A stretch of DNA of 64,000 nucleotides from Shewanella sp. OPT22 (GTDB lineage: Bacteria; Pseudomonadota; Gammaproteobacteria; Enterobacterales; Shewanellaceae), in NCBI RefSeq assembly GCF_004168585.1, contig NZ_PGVH01000056.1:62001-126000 (forward strand), written 5' to 3'. Numbering within the stretch: position 1 is the stretch's first letter; the number at the start of each line of letters is the position of its first letter. The notes under the pieces are model-generated. The model was not told where the DNA came from, did not search any database, and worked only from the letters and a program-made list of their open reading frames with translations. Positions 35,835-45,372 of this stretch are shown here, piece by piece. Both the position numbers and the translations under genes were made by a program.

Positions 35835-38819
35835 ATGTCTGCATACAATCGTTCAAGATTAACAAAATCAATAAAGAGAGCATTATTATTGGGTACGGCT
35901 GCAAGCCTACTTTCTCCTATCGCAATGGCAGAGGAAAAAGATGGAGCTGAGCAAGTTGAACGTATTTCCGTTACAGGCTCTCGTATCCGTTCAACCGATT
36001 TACAAGAATACACGCCAATCCAAACCATTGATGCTAGCCAAATTGATGCATCAGGTGCGGTAAACCTACAAGAAACTTTATTAAAGAACCCTGCTTTCGG
36101 TGCACCTGGTGTAAGCCGTACTAACTCGAACTTTTCAACGGCAAGCGCAGGTGTTTCGAGTGTAGACCTGAGAAACTTGGGTTCAAATCGTACTCTTGTA
36201 CTTGTCAATGGCCGCCGCGTTGTTGCAGGTATTCCTGGGTCTTCTACCGTAGATTTAAATACCATCCCAACACAATTTATCGAGCGCGTTGAAATTGTGA
36301 GTGGTGGTGCTTCAGCGGCATACGGTTCTGACGCCGTTGCTGGTGTAGTTAACATCATTTTAAAGAAAGATTTCGAAGGTCTAGAGTTTGAAGGTCAATT
36401 CGGCCAAACAACAGAAAATGACGGTGAAGAATCACAACTGCAAGTGACTTTTGGTAGTTCTTCTGCCGATGGTAAAGGCAATGTGATGTTCCATGGTTCA
36501 TATTCAGATCAAGGCGCTATCTTCTCTCGTGACCGTGACCGTTCAGCAGTAGACCAAATTTCAGAAGGTTTATTTACTGGTGACGTTAATGATGTATTTA
36601 CCGCTCGTCGCCCGTTCTTTTCATCATTTCCACCACAAGGTCGTTTTACTACCGGTTCTGGAGATGACAGAACAACATTTACCTATGATCCAAACGGTAA
36701 CTTGATCGATACATTCTCAGCTAATGGTAGCGATACCCAAGCTGCTAACGGCTTTAACCGTAGTGAATTCCGTACGATTGCAATCCCAACAGAACGTTAC
36801 TTATTAGCAGGCTCTGCGAATTATGAGTTTGTTGATGGCTGGACAGCCTCACTAACGGGTAACTATGCATCAACGCAAACCGTAACAGCAATTGAACCGT
36901 TCCCGTTTTCGAGTGATGATATTTATTCAGAAGATATTCCAGCACCGATTGAGTATGCTCAGTACATTGAAAATGAAGCTGGCGATATCGAAAAGATTCT
37001 TCTAAGAAACGCATTTGTACCTGACGCTATCTTTGATGCCGCAACCGACACTAATGGTGACGGCTTGAAAGACATCACATTTGCACGTCGTTTATCTGAC
37101 ATTGGTCCTCGTGGAAATATCGCTGACCGTGATACATTCCAAATCACAGCTTCTGTTGATGGTGAACTGAATGACTCGTGGTATTTGAATGCGTTTTATA
37201 GCTATGGCCAAACAAAAGAAAGCCAAGTTTCAAGCGGTCAGATTAATGTACAAAGTTTCCGTAACGCTTTTGAATCAGTGATTGACCCAACAACGGGTGA
37301 AGCCGTTTGTTTAGATGATGTTGCGAACGCTCGTGGTTTTGCTTGTGTTCCTTTAAATCCATTTGGTGAAGGTTCAATTACTCCTGAAGCGGCTGCGTAT
37401 GTGAATGCTTCTGGTTTACTTTCTACGTTTGTGTCACAAAAAGTAGCGGCAGTAAGTGTATCCGGCGATTTATTTGAGCTACCTGCTGGTACGCTAAGCA
37501 CTGCATTTGGTGTTGAATATCGTGAAGAAGAGTCTCGTGATGAATTCGATGCATTGCAACAAGCAGGCTTAAATGCAGGTAATGCTATCCCTCGAACTGA
37601 AGGTCAGTTTGATGTGGTTGAATACTTTGCTGAAGTTCAAGTGCCATTACTTGCAGACTTACCTTTTGTACAACGTTTAGACTTAAAGTCGGCTGTGCGT
37701 TTATCTGACTATTCAACGGTAGGTAATACTACCAGCTGGGATGTCGGTTTAAACTGGACTCCATTTGACGAGCTAAAATTCCGTGTAAACCGCTCACAAT
37801 CAACTCGTGCGCCTAACATCGGAGAGTTATTCTCACCACCAAGTCAAACATTCCCATCGGTTTCAGACCCTTGTGCAGATGTAACGCTAACCTCAACGGG
37901 TGCAGCATCAGAAGCATGTCGTGCCGATGCAGCTGTATTAGCGAACATTAACAGCAATGGTGGCAGTTTCAATCAAACTCAGTCTGACATCCAAGGCGTG
38001 AGTGGTTTTAACCGTGGTAACCCGGAGTTGAAAGAAGAAGTAGGTAAGTCTTTAATTGCTGGCTTCAGCTATGCACCAGAAGGCATTCCAGTTCTTGAAG
38101 ATTTTGACTTCAACTTCGATTACTTTGATATTGAAATTCAAGACGCTATCGTATCGACAGGTAGACAGTTCATTCTTGATCAATGTTACGGTGGCGATAC
38201 TTCATTTTGTGAATTTGTTACTCGCCGTGCATCTGGTGGCTCAAGCAACAGTGTCGGTTCATTAGAATTTGTTGATTCTGCAGTAACCAATAGTGGTGGA
38301 ACAGTCACTACGGGTTATGACATCGTCGTTTCTTACACTAAAGAACTTGAAGATTACGGCTTAGCAGGTGACTTTAATTCTCGTCTTGCGTATACCCATG
38401 TGATTCGTTACGACGATACGCCACTTCCTGGTGCAGAGATTGATCCATTTGCTGGTGAAGTTGGTGCTGCAAAAGACAAACTATTCCTAACTACATCTTA
38501 TGGTTATGAAGATTTTGCGGTAACTTGGAATATGACCTTTATCGGTAGTTCATACTTAGATGATCAATTCTTGGCAAGTACGTTTGATGCCCCAGCAAGG
38601 TCAGCAGGTGTTGGTAGTGTGACTTACCATGATCTTAATGCTCGTTATCACCTAAACGAAAACTCTGAGTTATTTGTCGGAGTAAACAATTTATTTGATA
38701 AAGAGCCGCCAGCAATTCTAACTGGTGTGGCAGGTAATAACACAGGTACTGAAACGAATGCCGGTGTATACGATGCAGTAGGCCGTCGCTGGTATGCTGG
38801 TTTTAGAATGAAATTCTAA
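35835..38819 (+). CDS. TonB-dependent outer-membrane receptor
   Basis: A 994-residue receptor of the large TonB-dependent type that imports bulky substrates with energy from TonB. Signal peptide to about AMAEE, a probable TonB box near VERISVTGSRI, then the plug domain (VNLQETLLKNPAF, TLVLVNGRRVV, IERVEIVSGGASAAYGSDAVAGVVNIILKK) and a long beta-barrel ending in FRMKF with a C-terminal phenylalanine. ATG 35835 is preferred over GTG 35829 because GAGG sits just before it. The substrate cannot be told. Its neighbours are a CadC-like sensor and secreted proteases, so peptides are a reasonable guess. A strong terminator follows. Confidence 0.94.
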   Translation: MSAYNRSRLTKSIKRALLLGTAASLLSPIAMAEEKDGAEQVERISVTGSRIRSTDLQEYTPIQTIDASQIDASGAVNLQETLLKNPAFGAPGVSRTNSNFSTASAGVSSVDLRNLGSNRTLVLVNGRRVVAGIPGSSTVDLNTIPTQFIERVEIVSGGASAAYGSDAVAGVVNIILKKDFEGLEFEGQFGQTTENDGEESQLQVTFGSSSADGKGNVMFHGSYSDQGAIFSRDRDRSAVDQISEGLFTGDVNDVFTARRPFFSSFPPQGRFTTGSGDDRTTFTYDPNGNLIDTFSANGSDTQAANGFNRSEFRTIAIPTERYLLAGSANYEFVDGWTASLTGNYASTQTVTAIEPFPFSSDDIYSEDIPAPIEYAQYIENEAGDIEKILLRNAFVPDAIFDAATDTNGDGLKDITFARRLSDIGPRGNIADRDTFQITASVDGELNDSWYLNAFYSYGQTKESQVSSGQINVQSFRNAFESVIDPTTGEAVCLDDVANARGFACVPLNPFGEGSITPEAAAYVNASGLLSTFVSQKVAAVSVSGDLFELPAGTLSTAFGVEYREEESRDEFDALQQAGLNAGNAIPRTEGQFDVVEYFAEVQVPLLADLPFVQRLDLKSAVRLSDYSTVGNTTSWDVGLNWTPFDELKFRVNRSQSTRAPNIGELFSPPSQTFPSVSDPCADVTLTSTGAASEACRADAAVLANINSNGGSFNQTQSDIQGVSGFNRGNPELKEEVGKSLIAGFSYAPEGIPVLEDFDFNFDYFDIEIQDAIVSTGRQFILDQCYGGDTSFCEFVTRRASGGSSNSVGSLEFVDSAVTNSGGTVTTGYDIVVSYTKELEDYGLAGDFNSRLAYTHVIRYDDTPLPGAEIDPFAGEVGAAKDKLFLTTSYGYEDFAVTWNMTFIGSSYLDDQFLASTFDAPARSAGVGSVTYHDLNARYHLNENSELFVGVNNLFDKEPPAILTGVAGNNTGTETNAGVYDAVGRRWYAGFRMKF

Positions 38820-38836
38820 TACTCATATTTACAACT

Positions 38837-38873
38837 AAAAAAAGCCCCTACCTTCCCTCAGGGGCTTTTTTTA
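38837..38873. terminator. Bidirectional terminator after TonB receptor
   Basis: AAAAAAAGCCCCT and AGGGGCTTTTTTT form a perfect stem with a loop of about 9 bases between convergent genes. Confidence 0.88.
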
Positions 38874-38883
38874 TTTAATAAAA

Positions 38884-40956
38884 TTATGGATTAACATTCA
38901 ATTCTAGCTCAAAAATATCAGCATCATTAATGCCTAGCATACTGACGATAACTTGCCCACCAGCTCCTTTTGCTATCGCTCGACCAGTTCGAATACTTTT
39001 TGCTGGTAATTCAAATAACGTTTCTGTCACTCCATCTAAATTGCGTTTTTGAAGTAAATCTTTTTCTTTTGTGCGTGCGACATAAAATATCTCATTACCA
39101 TGCACAAAAAAGCTTCCCCAATCGCCTTTACTCAACTCAGGAATAAGTAAATTTTCTTCATTCGTTACAAAGTTAAAATGAAAAAGACCTGAATGATTTT
39201 CTTTACTGAAGTACAACCCTTTTTCTGTTTGAACCGTATATCTTGCATTAGCTTTATGAAGCTGAGTAAACGACTTATCATCAAGATTATAGTTTTGAAT
39301 AATCCAGTTTGAACCTTCCATTACCGAAAATACGATATTTTCTCCGTCACTGCTAAACGATGGGTATTTAATGTTTTTACCTTCAAACTCAGGCATTGAC
39401 TGTAATTGATTTTGTCGGCGGTCGCCCAAATACAGCTGATAATCGACTTTACCTTTAGGTTTAATAAGCACAATAAATTGGCTATCAACAGGGGATACCG
39501 AGGGTAAACTGACCAGACCAATATCATTGGTCAGCATAAGATTTTGGCCGTCTTTTTTACTCCATAATTCCCAATTACCATTTCGATTTGAGACATACAA
39601 AATTTCATTAGTGGCCTTTAATTGCTGACCAAATAAATCACGGGAAGATGAGATAACCTGCGAGTGAATGGCACCCGTTGTTATATCTCTAACGGTGATA
39701 AATTCTTGACCAATATGGTTCGAATAATAGAGTTTTGTTCCTGCTTTATTGAGTGCAAGGCTACTAATAGTATTATCTCGATGAAACTCAGTTGTACTGA
39801 AATCATCTAGATTAAGCTTTTCTATCACAAAGCTCCCTTCTTTTAATGCCGTTGCGTACAACTCATTTTTTTTATGCTGCCATGCAAGGCCAATGATCAT
39901 ATCTCGCGGATAAGGTAATGTTGAAGTTTCATCCGTAGTAAAGTCAAACATGACTAACTCTGCACTCATCTCCCGCTCACGAACATAGAGCAGCTGCTTT
40001 GAATCAGCGGACCACTCAAGCAATACGTCTTGAATTTCGTCCTCCGGAATTGACACCTGTTTTACTTGGTTAGAAGTCAAATCAATACTAAATACCGCCT
40101 TTTGATCACCTACTGACTTTATGTATGCCAGCGTTGTTCCATTTGGAGACCAAGATAAATTACGACGAAACCGAAGTTTAGAGCAGCCCCGATCAACTTC
40201 CCTATCTTGATTAGAGATAAGATCTCGAATTCGAACAGAGCATTCGTCACTATCTTCAATCTGCAAATAGGCCAAAGATTGACTGTCAGGAGACCACGTT
40301 GGGCTTTCCTCAGAATGAACAGACATAGACACCTGCCGAAGTGGTGCATTTGGGTCGACCAAATCTTTAATGTAAATTTGCGCTGGTTTCTGTTCTCGCT
40401 GCCATAGGAAAGCCATACGTTTCCCATCTGGTGAAATTGTGGCTTGCTCTTCAACGCCTTCGTAATGAGTGATTCTTCGAGGTTCAGGTGTTACGGGTAA
40501 AGTGTTTTTCTGCTTTGGTTGCCAAAAAAAGATAAAACCTAATAGAACAATGATACCCACTAAAGCGAAAATAATTTGAGTTTTAGAGCGTTTATTTTGC
40601 TGATAAACTGCCGGTTCCGTATCTAACTCTGAGACAGGTAACAGTAACTGATAACCAACCTTAGGAATGGTTTTGAAATAATCATCAGGATCTAGCCCTA
40701 ATTCATTCCATGTCTTTCTTAACTGCCAGATGGCATTTCCGACACCACGCTTACCAACTTCGACATTTCCTTCCCATACCAACTCAATGGTTTGATCTTT
40801 AGAGACCGTTTGCTGTGCATTTAATACTAATAACTTTAAAAACTCGAATACCTTAGCAGGCAGACATTCACTTTTTTCAAGGTGTGTTACGGACATATCA
40901 TTGCAATTAATTATGCAATTACCCAGCTGGAACTTTTGAAATGGTAAGGCGATCAT
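38884..40956 (-). CDS. CadC-like membrane regulator: winged helix, one TM, TolB-type beta-propeller
   Basis: A 690-residue protein. The N-terminal OmpR-type winged helix covers about residues 1-110 (EFLKLLVLNAQQTVSKDQTIELVW, ending KTIPKVGYQLLLPV). One membrane helix (IIFALVGIIVLLGFIFFW) lies near residues 128-146. The remainder consists of TolB/WD40-like repeats (ISPDGKRMAFLWQR, WSPDSQSLAYLQ, WSPNGTTLAYIKS, FSSDGENIVFSV) facing the periplasm. This layout matches ToxR/CadC-type one-component sensors that read a periplasmic signal. It is convergent with the TonB receptor and may control that gene or the proteases. Confidence 0.88.
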   Translation of the reverse strand: MIALPFQKFQLGNCIINCNDMSVTHLEKSECLPAKVFEFLKLLVLNAQQTVSKDQTIELVWEGNVEVGKRGVGNAIWQLRKTWNELGLDPDDYFKTIPKVGYQLLLPVSELDTEPAVYQQNKRSKTQIIFALVGIIVLLGFIFFWQPKQKNTLPVTPEPRRITHYEGVEEQATISPDGKRMAFLWQREQKPAQIYIKDLVDPNAPLRQVSMSVHSEESPTWSPDSQSLAYLQIEDSDECSVRIRDLISNQDREVDRGCSKLRFRRNLSWSPNGTTLAYIKSVGDQKAVFSIDLTSNQVKQVSIPEDEIQDVLLEWSADSKQLLYVREREMSAELVMFDFTTDETSTLPYPRDMIIGLAWQHKKNELYATALKEGSFVIEKLNLDDFSTTEFHRDNTISSLALNKAGTKLYYSNHIGQEFITVRDITTGAIHSQVISSSRDLFGQQLKATNEILYVSNRNGNWELWSKKDGQNLMLTNDIGLVSLPSVSPVDSQFIVLIKPKGKVDYQLYLGDRRQNQLQSMPEFEGKNIKYPSFSSDGENIVFSVMEGSNWIIQNYNLDDKSFTQLHKANARYTVQTEKGLYFSKENHSGLFHFNFVTNEENLLIPELSKGDWGSFFVHGNEIFYVARTKEKDLLQKRNLDGVTETLFELPAKSIRTGRAIAKGAGGQVIVSMLGINDADIFELELNVNP

Positions 40957-41167
40957 TATTAGAGTTTTAACCTCTTGGCAAACAAAACTTAATAAGGTGA
41001 ATCATCATAGACCGCAACTAATGATTAACCAATAGCTGTAAAAAAAACAGTGTATTTATTATGGCAATAACAACTACACCATGTGATTGGACCACAAAAT
41101 CACAGGTAAACAACAGTTACTACTAAACACCCCTCAAATATCGATATTATTTTCTTTTATAACATAT

Positions 41168-41195
41168 AAAAAGAGCATCTAAACGATGCTCTTTT
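41168..41195. terminator. Intrinsic terminator of the pseudo-subtilisin gene
   Basis: AAAAGAGCATC and GATGCTCTTTT form a perfect 11-bp stem with a 5-base loop, about 25 bases beyond the minus-strand stop. The A-run on the left gives the U-tract in the minus direction. Confidence 0.8.
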
Positions 41196-41220
41196 AAACA
41201 ACTAAATGTGAATAGACTGC

Positions 41221-44200
41221 TTATTTAAGCACTTTGCGACGACGAACGGTTGCAAATAACCCTGCTAATGCAATCAGACCAAAACCAAAACTACCACTGC
41301 TTTTCTTTTTTGGCTGTTCAACTTCGGGAGCAGGTTGAGCATTTACCGTCATAGTAAAGCTTGCTTCAATTTTGTTTACAGAGTCGTCAGCAACAACCGT
41401 CACTTCAAAACTACCTGCAGTAGAAACAGAACCTGTAATCATGCCGCTACTTGCGTCAATGGATACACCTTCTGGTAAGCCCGTTGCGGTGTACATTAAC
41501 GTATCACCTTCTACATCAATAAAGTGCTCTGCTGCGTTGATTTCAATACTTTCACTGGTTTCAACGGTTACAGCATCAAACTCAACAACAACTTCAGGCG
41601 CAATGTCATTAATAGGGTTGATGTTAATGTACACTTTTGACGCCGATACATGTCGATTACCTTGCTTAGCAATAACCTCTAACATGTACTCTCTATGACC
41701 AGCATCATAATCTAATGCTTCTGGGTTATTAACAATCAGCTGACCTTTAGGTGTCAGAATGAATGGGCTTCCTGGTAACGTATTCACCATTTTTAATTCA
41801 TAAGGATTCCATTCTGATTCAAAATCCGCCGAGGCAAAGAAGCCCTTAGCATCGAGTTCAATCGTTGCAACTAAATCATCCTTATTAGCGTCTTCATTAA
41901 CTGAATGCTGTTGCCCATCTTTGACATAAGCTGTTGGTGTTAGTGATGTGTCAAGCGGTGACCACATTCCCCAGTTATCATTAAGGCTGACTAGCATCAT
42001 TCCTGGGTTTTGACATCCAAAACTAACGCCAAGCCCTCCGGTAAATGCACAAACACTAATACTGGACATTTGTGCTGATTCATCAGGCCCTAATGTCAAC
42101 ATTGGTGAATATTGACGTTCCTCTCCCTCTGCAACTGGCTTCGAAAGTAAAGGTAAACCGCCCATATTACTTTCTCTAACTTGCTCCTCTCCTGTAAACC
42201 AATCAAAATATGAAACTTTTTGAATCATGCCATATTTCACTGGGTTATATTGAATCATCGGCTCACCAACATCTGCCACTGCATCACGATCCGTCGCAAA
42301 TAACCAACCATGGTTCTTATCGAAATCTTCAATACTATTCATGTGCTCATTGTGGTACAAATCTTCTAAACAATATTGAGCCACCACATTTTGACCATGA
42401 CCAGAAATATGAGTTGGAAGTTTTGATTTTTTATAGCGAGCACGGGGTTGTGTATAATCGTACTCCATGTTCATATCAATATACCAAGCGACAGGTAATT
42501 GATTCTCATCAGGTTCAATAAAGCCACTCATTACAATATCTGTCGCTTCATTAGCATACGGTTGGCCCAATACCTCTTTATCAAGCCCATTGTCGATAAC
42601 AAATTGCTCTTGATAGGTAGACCACCATAATAATGCTGCGCCACCTTTATCAAAATGATTGGCCATTCCAGCATCGTTCGGATCAAAAAAGCGTGAAGCT
42701 ACTACAAGTTTTTTTCCACTAGTACACTGTGCTTCATCGTAAACACCACCACCGATATCTGATGGGAAATTACCGCGTGATTTTTCTTTGGTCACCGGCT
42801 TATGATCTGCATGGTACAGAGAAGGAAAAACCACAAAAGTTGTTTCTGTCGAACTGTCATTGGTGAAGTCTTGAGTATATGCCGCTGCAGTCTGATCAAA
42901 TTCAGCAGCTTTTGGATGTTGAAAGTCTTCCTTAAGTGTATCGAAATGACGGCTAATTTCTGTAGATTGTCTTGGTTTAATCAGCCAGTTCATTTTTATT
43001 GAAGAAGCCTCTTCCATTGTAAATGAAAGCCCACCTGTCAATTCAATTTTCGACCAGTTTTCTGAGGTAAAAGTGTCTGCACTGTTAATTGGCCAATTAT
43101 CTAATTTTCTGAAATCTACATTTAAGATAACTGGAAATTCAATCGTTTGCCCTGCTGGAACGCTTACGGAATTAGGATGTTCCCAGCCTAATGCTTCTGT
43201 GCCTGGTTTTTCCTCTGAATGAACAGCAACCTCATAAGTCACCGTTTTATCAGTTAAATTCTTAAGCTGAACATTTTTAACAAGACGTTGTTGAGCCACT
43301 CCTTCTTGGAAACCGAAATTTAGATTGGGTTGGTAACTGCCTTTTTCCCATGCAACCGCTGATGAAGCCAAAGCTGCTTCCATATTTTCAAAACCGTTCC
43401 CTATCAACGCTAATTCAGCCGTTTTACTTGCTAAGTTCATCACAGTACCATCAGCCGTATTCATCAATAGCGCCTTAACTTCGATCATTGACAGCTCAGG
43501 GCGTTTAGATTTAATAATGGCCGCTGCGGCAGCAAGGCGAGCTGCTCCCATAACAGCATCTGATGACTTATCCATTTCAGTAACGCTACCGACAACTGCA
43601 ACACCCACCTGTTCTGCGTAAGTCACCATGTCGGGTTTAGTATAAGTATTTGCACCACGAACTGGGCCGTGTGGTGTTTTCTCAGTGACTTTCATTGAGT
43701 CACCATCAATAGTCATACCACCAACCGTTAATGCGCTTGGTGCAGCACCACGCCACGCAAGATTAAAACGGTTATTCGAATACTCACCCGCACTTCCTGC
43801 ATTAACAACAACGAGACTACCAAGCGATGAAGCCATTTCTATTGCCAGTATTTCAGCTACTGGTGATGAAATTCCATCATCATCTGAGCGATAAAACGCA
43901 TTTGAACCTTGAGAATCAATCAGGATCACATCGGCGCGCCCTTCAAAGCTACCATCGCCTTTAGGATCAACGGCTCTTTCAAGTGCCATTATAAATGTAT
44001 CGCTAGTTTCAAGTGATAAGTTACATGTATTTGGATCTGGCATCTGTACATTTGACGTTTTATACGCCGCCAACTTTGCACCAGGCGCTAACTCGTGAAC
44101 AACACTGGCTAAACGAGTACCATGCCCCGTATTGTGTGTAGAACCATCATAATCTCTCACACAGCGGCTGTCTTGATCGATAGGGTTTTCATCTAGACCC

Positions 44201-44874
44201 CAACCTGAGTCACTGCTTAAATCTAAGCCACCAACGACAACTTCAGTAGGAAAGCCTTCAAAAGGCGCGGCTGCATTCTCCATGGCCTCTGCATAAGCTT
44301 CTGTTGTACCTAAACCACCCAAAGATTTATGCGTGTAATCAACACCTGTACCAATAATGGCAACCTTTACGCCTTCACCAGCATTCGCATCTTCAGATAA
44401 AGCCGGAATGACTATTTCATCATCATTTTGAATTTGATTTGTTACTTTAGAAGCAAGCGCATTTACAGGCATTGAAACAGCCTGCATTTCAGCAGTCACT
44501 TTACTAACACCCTCTACTGAGCTAATTCGATTTAGTAAAGTAGAGCTTGCTTGTATTCGAATAAAGTTCCCAAAAATTTTTGCCGAAGATAAAACTTCTA
44601 TATTGCCATCTAAAGCTTCGATATCAGCGATAACCTTTTGCTGCTGTTTTGTTATTTTTGCGAGCTTAGTATTCAGCATTTTTTTATTTTTCAGCGTGGC
44701 TTTTGATAAGCTACCAGCTTGAGAAAGATGAACATAAAACGTAGTCATTTGTTCAACACTGGTATTGGCCACGTAAGGTGTTTTGATATCGGTTACTTGA
44801 GAACTGATTGCTGTTGCAGGCATAACTGCAGCCATTGCAATACAAGCAGCAAGTTTATTTTTTTTAAATGACAT
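41221..44874 (-). CDS. Subtilisin-family (S8) secreted protein with degenerate catalytic site
   Basis: A 1,217-residue secreted protein; start chosen at ATG 44874 (MSFKKNKLAAC) with AAAGGA before it. It has a signal peptide, an I9-type propeptide-like region (about residues 44-135), then an S8 fold from about 165 to 480. The catalytic Asp position is Gly175 (VAIIGTGVD), the oxyanion Asn position is Ser361 (NAGSAG), and the Ser position is Val441 (SSDAVMGAA); only His251 (GHGTR) is kept. Further domains follow, then a cadherin-like domain and an Ig-like (He_PIG) domain (LPEGVSIDASSGMITGSV). The C-terminus has a GlyGly-CTERM-like tail (SSGSFGFGLIALAGL, then RRR). It is probably not a protease; a binding or inhibitor role is possible. 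Confidence 0.88.
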   Translation of the reverse strand: MSFKKNKLAACIAMAAVMPATAISSQVTDIKTPYVANTSVEQMTTFYVHLSQAGSLSKATLKNKKMLNTKLAKITKQQQKVIADIEALDGNIEVLSSAKIFGNFIRIQASSTLLNRISSVEGVSKVTAEMQAVSMPVNALASKVTNQIQNDDEIVIPALSEDANAGEGVKVAIIGTGVDYTHKSLGGLGTTEAYAEAMENAAAPFEGFPTEVVVGGLDLSSDSGWGLDENPIDQDSRCVRDYDGSTHNTGHGTRLASVVHELAPGAKLAAYKTSNVQMPDPNTCNLSLETSDTFIMALERAVDPKGDGSFEGRADVILIDSQGSNAFYRSDDDGISSPVAEILAIEMASSLGSLVVVNAGSAGEYSNNRFNLAWRGAAPSALTVGGMTIDGDSMKVTEKTPHGPVRGANTYTKPDMVTYAEQVGVAVVGSVTEMDKSSDAVMGAARLAAAAAIIKSKRPELSMIEVKALLMNTADGTVMNLASKTAELALIGNGFENMEAALASSAVAWEKGSYQPNLNFGFQEGVAQQRLVKNVQLKNLTDKTVTYEVAVHSEEKPGTEALGWEHPNSVSVPAGQTIEFPVILNVDFRKLDNWPINSADTFTSENWSKIELTGGLSFTMEEASSIKMNWLIKPRQSTEISRHFDTLKEDFQHPKAAEFDQTAAAYTQDFTNDSSTETTFVVFPSLYHADHKPVTKEKSRGNFPSDIGGGVYDEAQCTSGKKLVVASRFFDPNDAGMANHFDKGGAALLWWSTYQEQFVIDNGLDKEVLGQPYANEATDIVMSGFIEPDENQLPVAWYIDMNMEYDYTQPRARYKKSKLPTHISGHGQNVVAQYCLEDLYHNEHMNSIEDFDKNHGWLFATDRDAVADVGEPMIQYNPVKYGMIQKVSYFDWFTGEEQVRESNMGGLPLLSKPVAEGEERQYSPMLTLGPDESAQMSSISVCAFTGGLGVSFGCQNPGMMLVSLNDNWGMWSPLDTSLTPTAYVKDGQQHSVNEDANKDDLVATIELDAKGFFASADFESEWNPYELKMVNTLPGSPFILTPKGQLIVNNPEALDYDAGHREYMLEVIAKQGNRHVSASKVYININPINDIAPEVVVEFDAVTVETSESIEINAAEHFIDVEGDTLMYTATGLPEGVSIDASSGMITGSVSTAGSFEVTVVADDSVNKIEASFTMTVNAQPAPEVEQPKKKSSGSFGFGLIALAGLFATVRRRKVLK

Positions 44875-44925
44875 ATTATTCCTTTGGCTTGCTTTATTAG
44901 AATAGTTATTTGAGTTGTATTGTTT

Positions 44926-45008
44926 GGCGAGCGGCTCTTGCTTGGCAGTTGTGTGGGGACCAAACAAGAGCCAACGAGATATGGAAAATCACTAAAACAT
45001 ATCTCGGC
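44926..45008 (-). promoter_or_regulatory. Structured leader of the pseudo-subtilisin gene
   Basis: Two inverted repeats occur in the likely 5' untranslated part of the minus-strand gene: GGCTCTTG (44933-44940) with CAAGAGCC (44965-44972), and CGAGATAT (44975-44982) with ATATCTCG (45001-45008). The 498-base gap to the divergent protease gene (44875-45372) is otherwise very AT-rich and holds no gene I trust. A regulator such as the CadC-like protein could bind here. Confidence 0.4.
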
Positions 45009-45372
45009 TCCACCAGTTGACGCCCTATTTGTTAACCAAAAGTTATTATCAAACAAGCTTCAGACATGCTTTTTTGTATCACATTTATTTCAATTTATTT
45101 TCATTTCCTTTAAATACAAATAGTTAAAGTCAAAATATCACGCACCGCATGCCATTCAATTTCAAAATAAGCTCGATTTAACATGTATCTATTGTGTTAT
45201 TTTTTACGTCATCAAGCTTTCAAGTCAATTACACAATAACCTACTGTTTTAATTGAAATTGAAATAAAACTGAAAAAAAATTGATACCTTTTTAATTGCG
45301 TAACTGTTACAGGCATATTAATTAATAAAGAAAGAAACTACATAAATACAAAAACAAAAGAAGGAATACCCT

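Noticed and set aside
35768-36358. 196-codon open frame on the minus strand
   Set aside because: It lies opposite the N-terminal part of the TonB receptor, has no ribosome binding site or family resemblance, and is best explained as a shadow.
44920-45123. 67-codon plus-strand frame in the divergent protease gap
   Set aside because: It contains the inverted repeats, has no ribosome binding site, and shows no homologous look.
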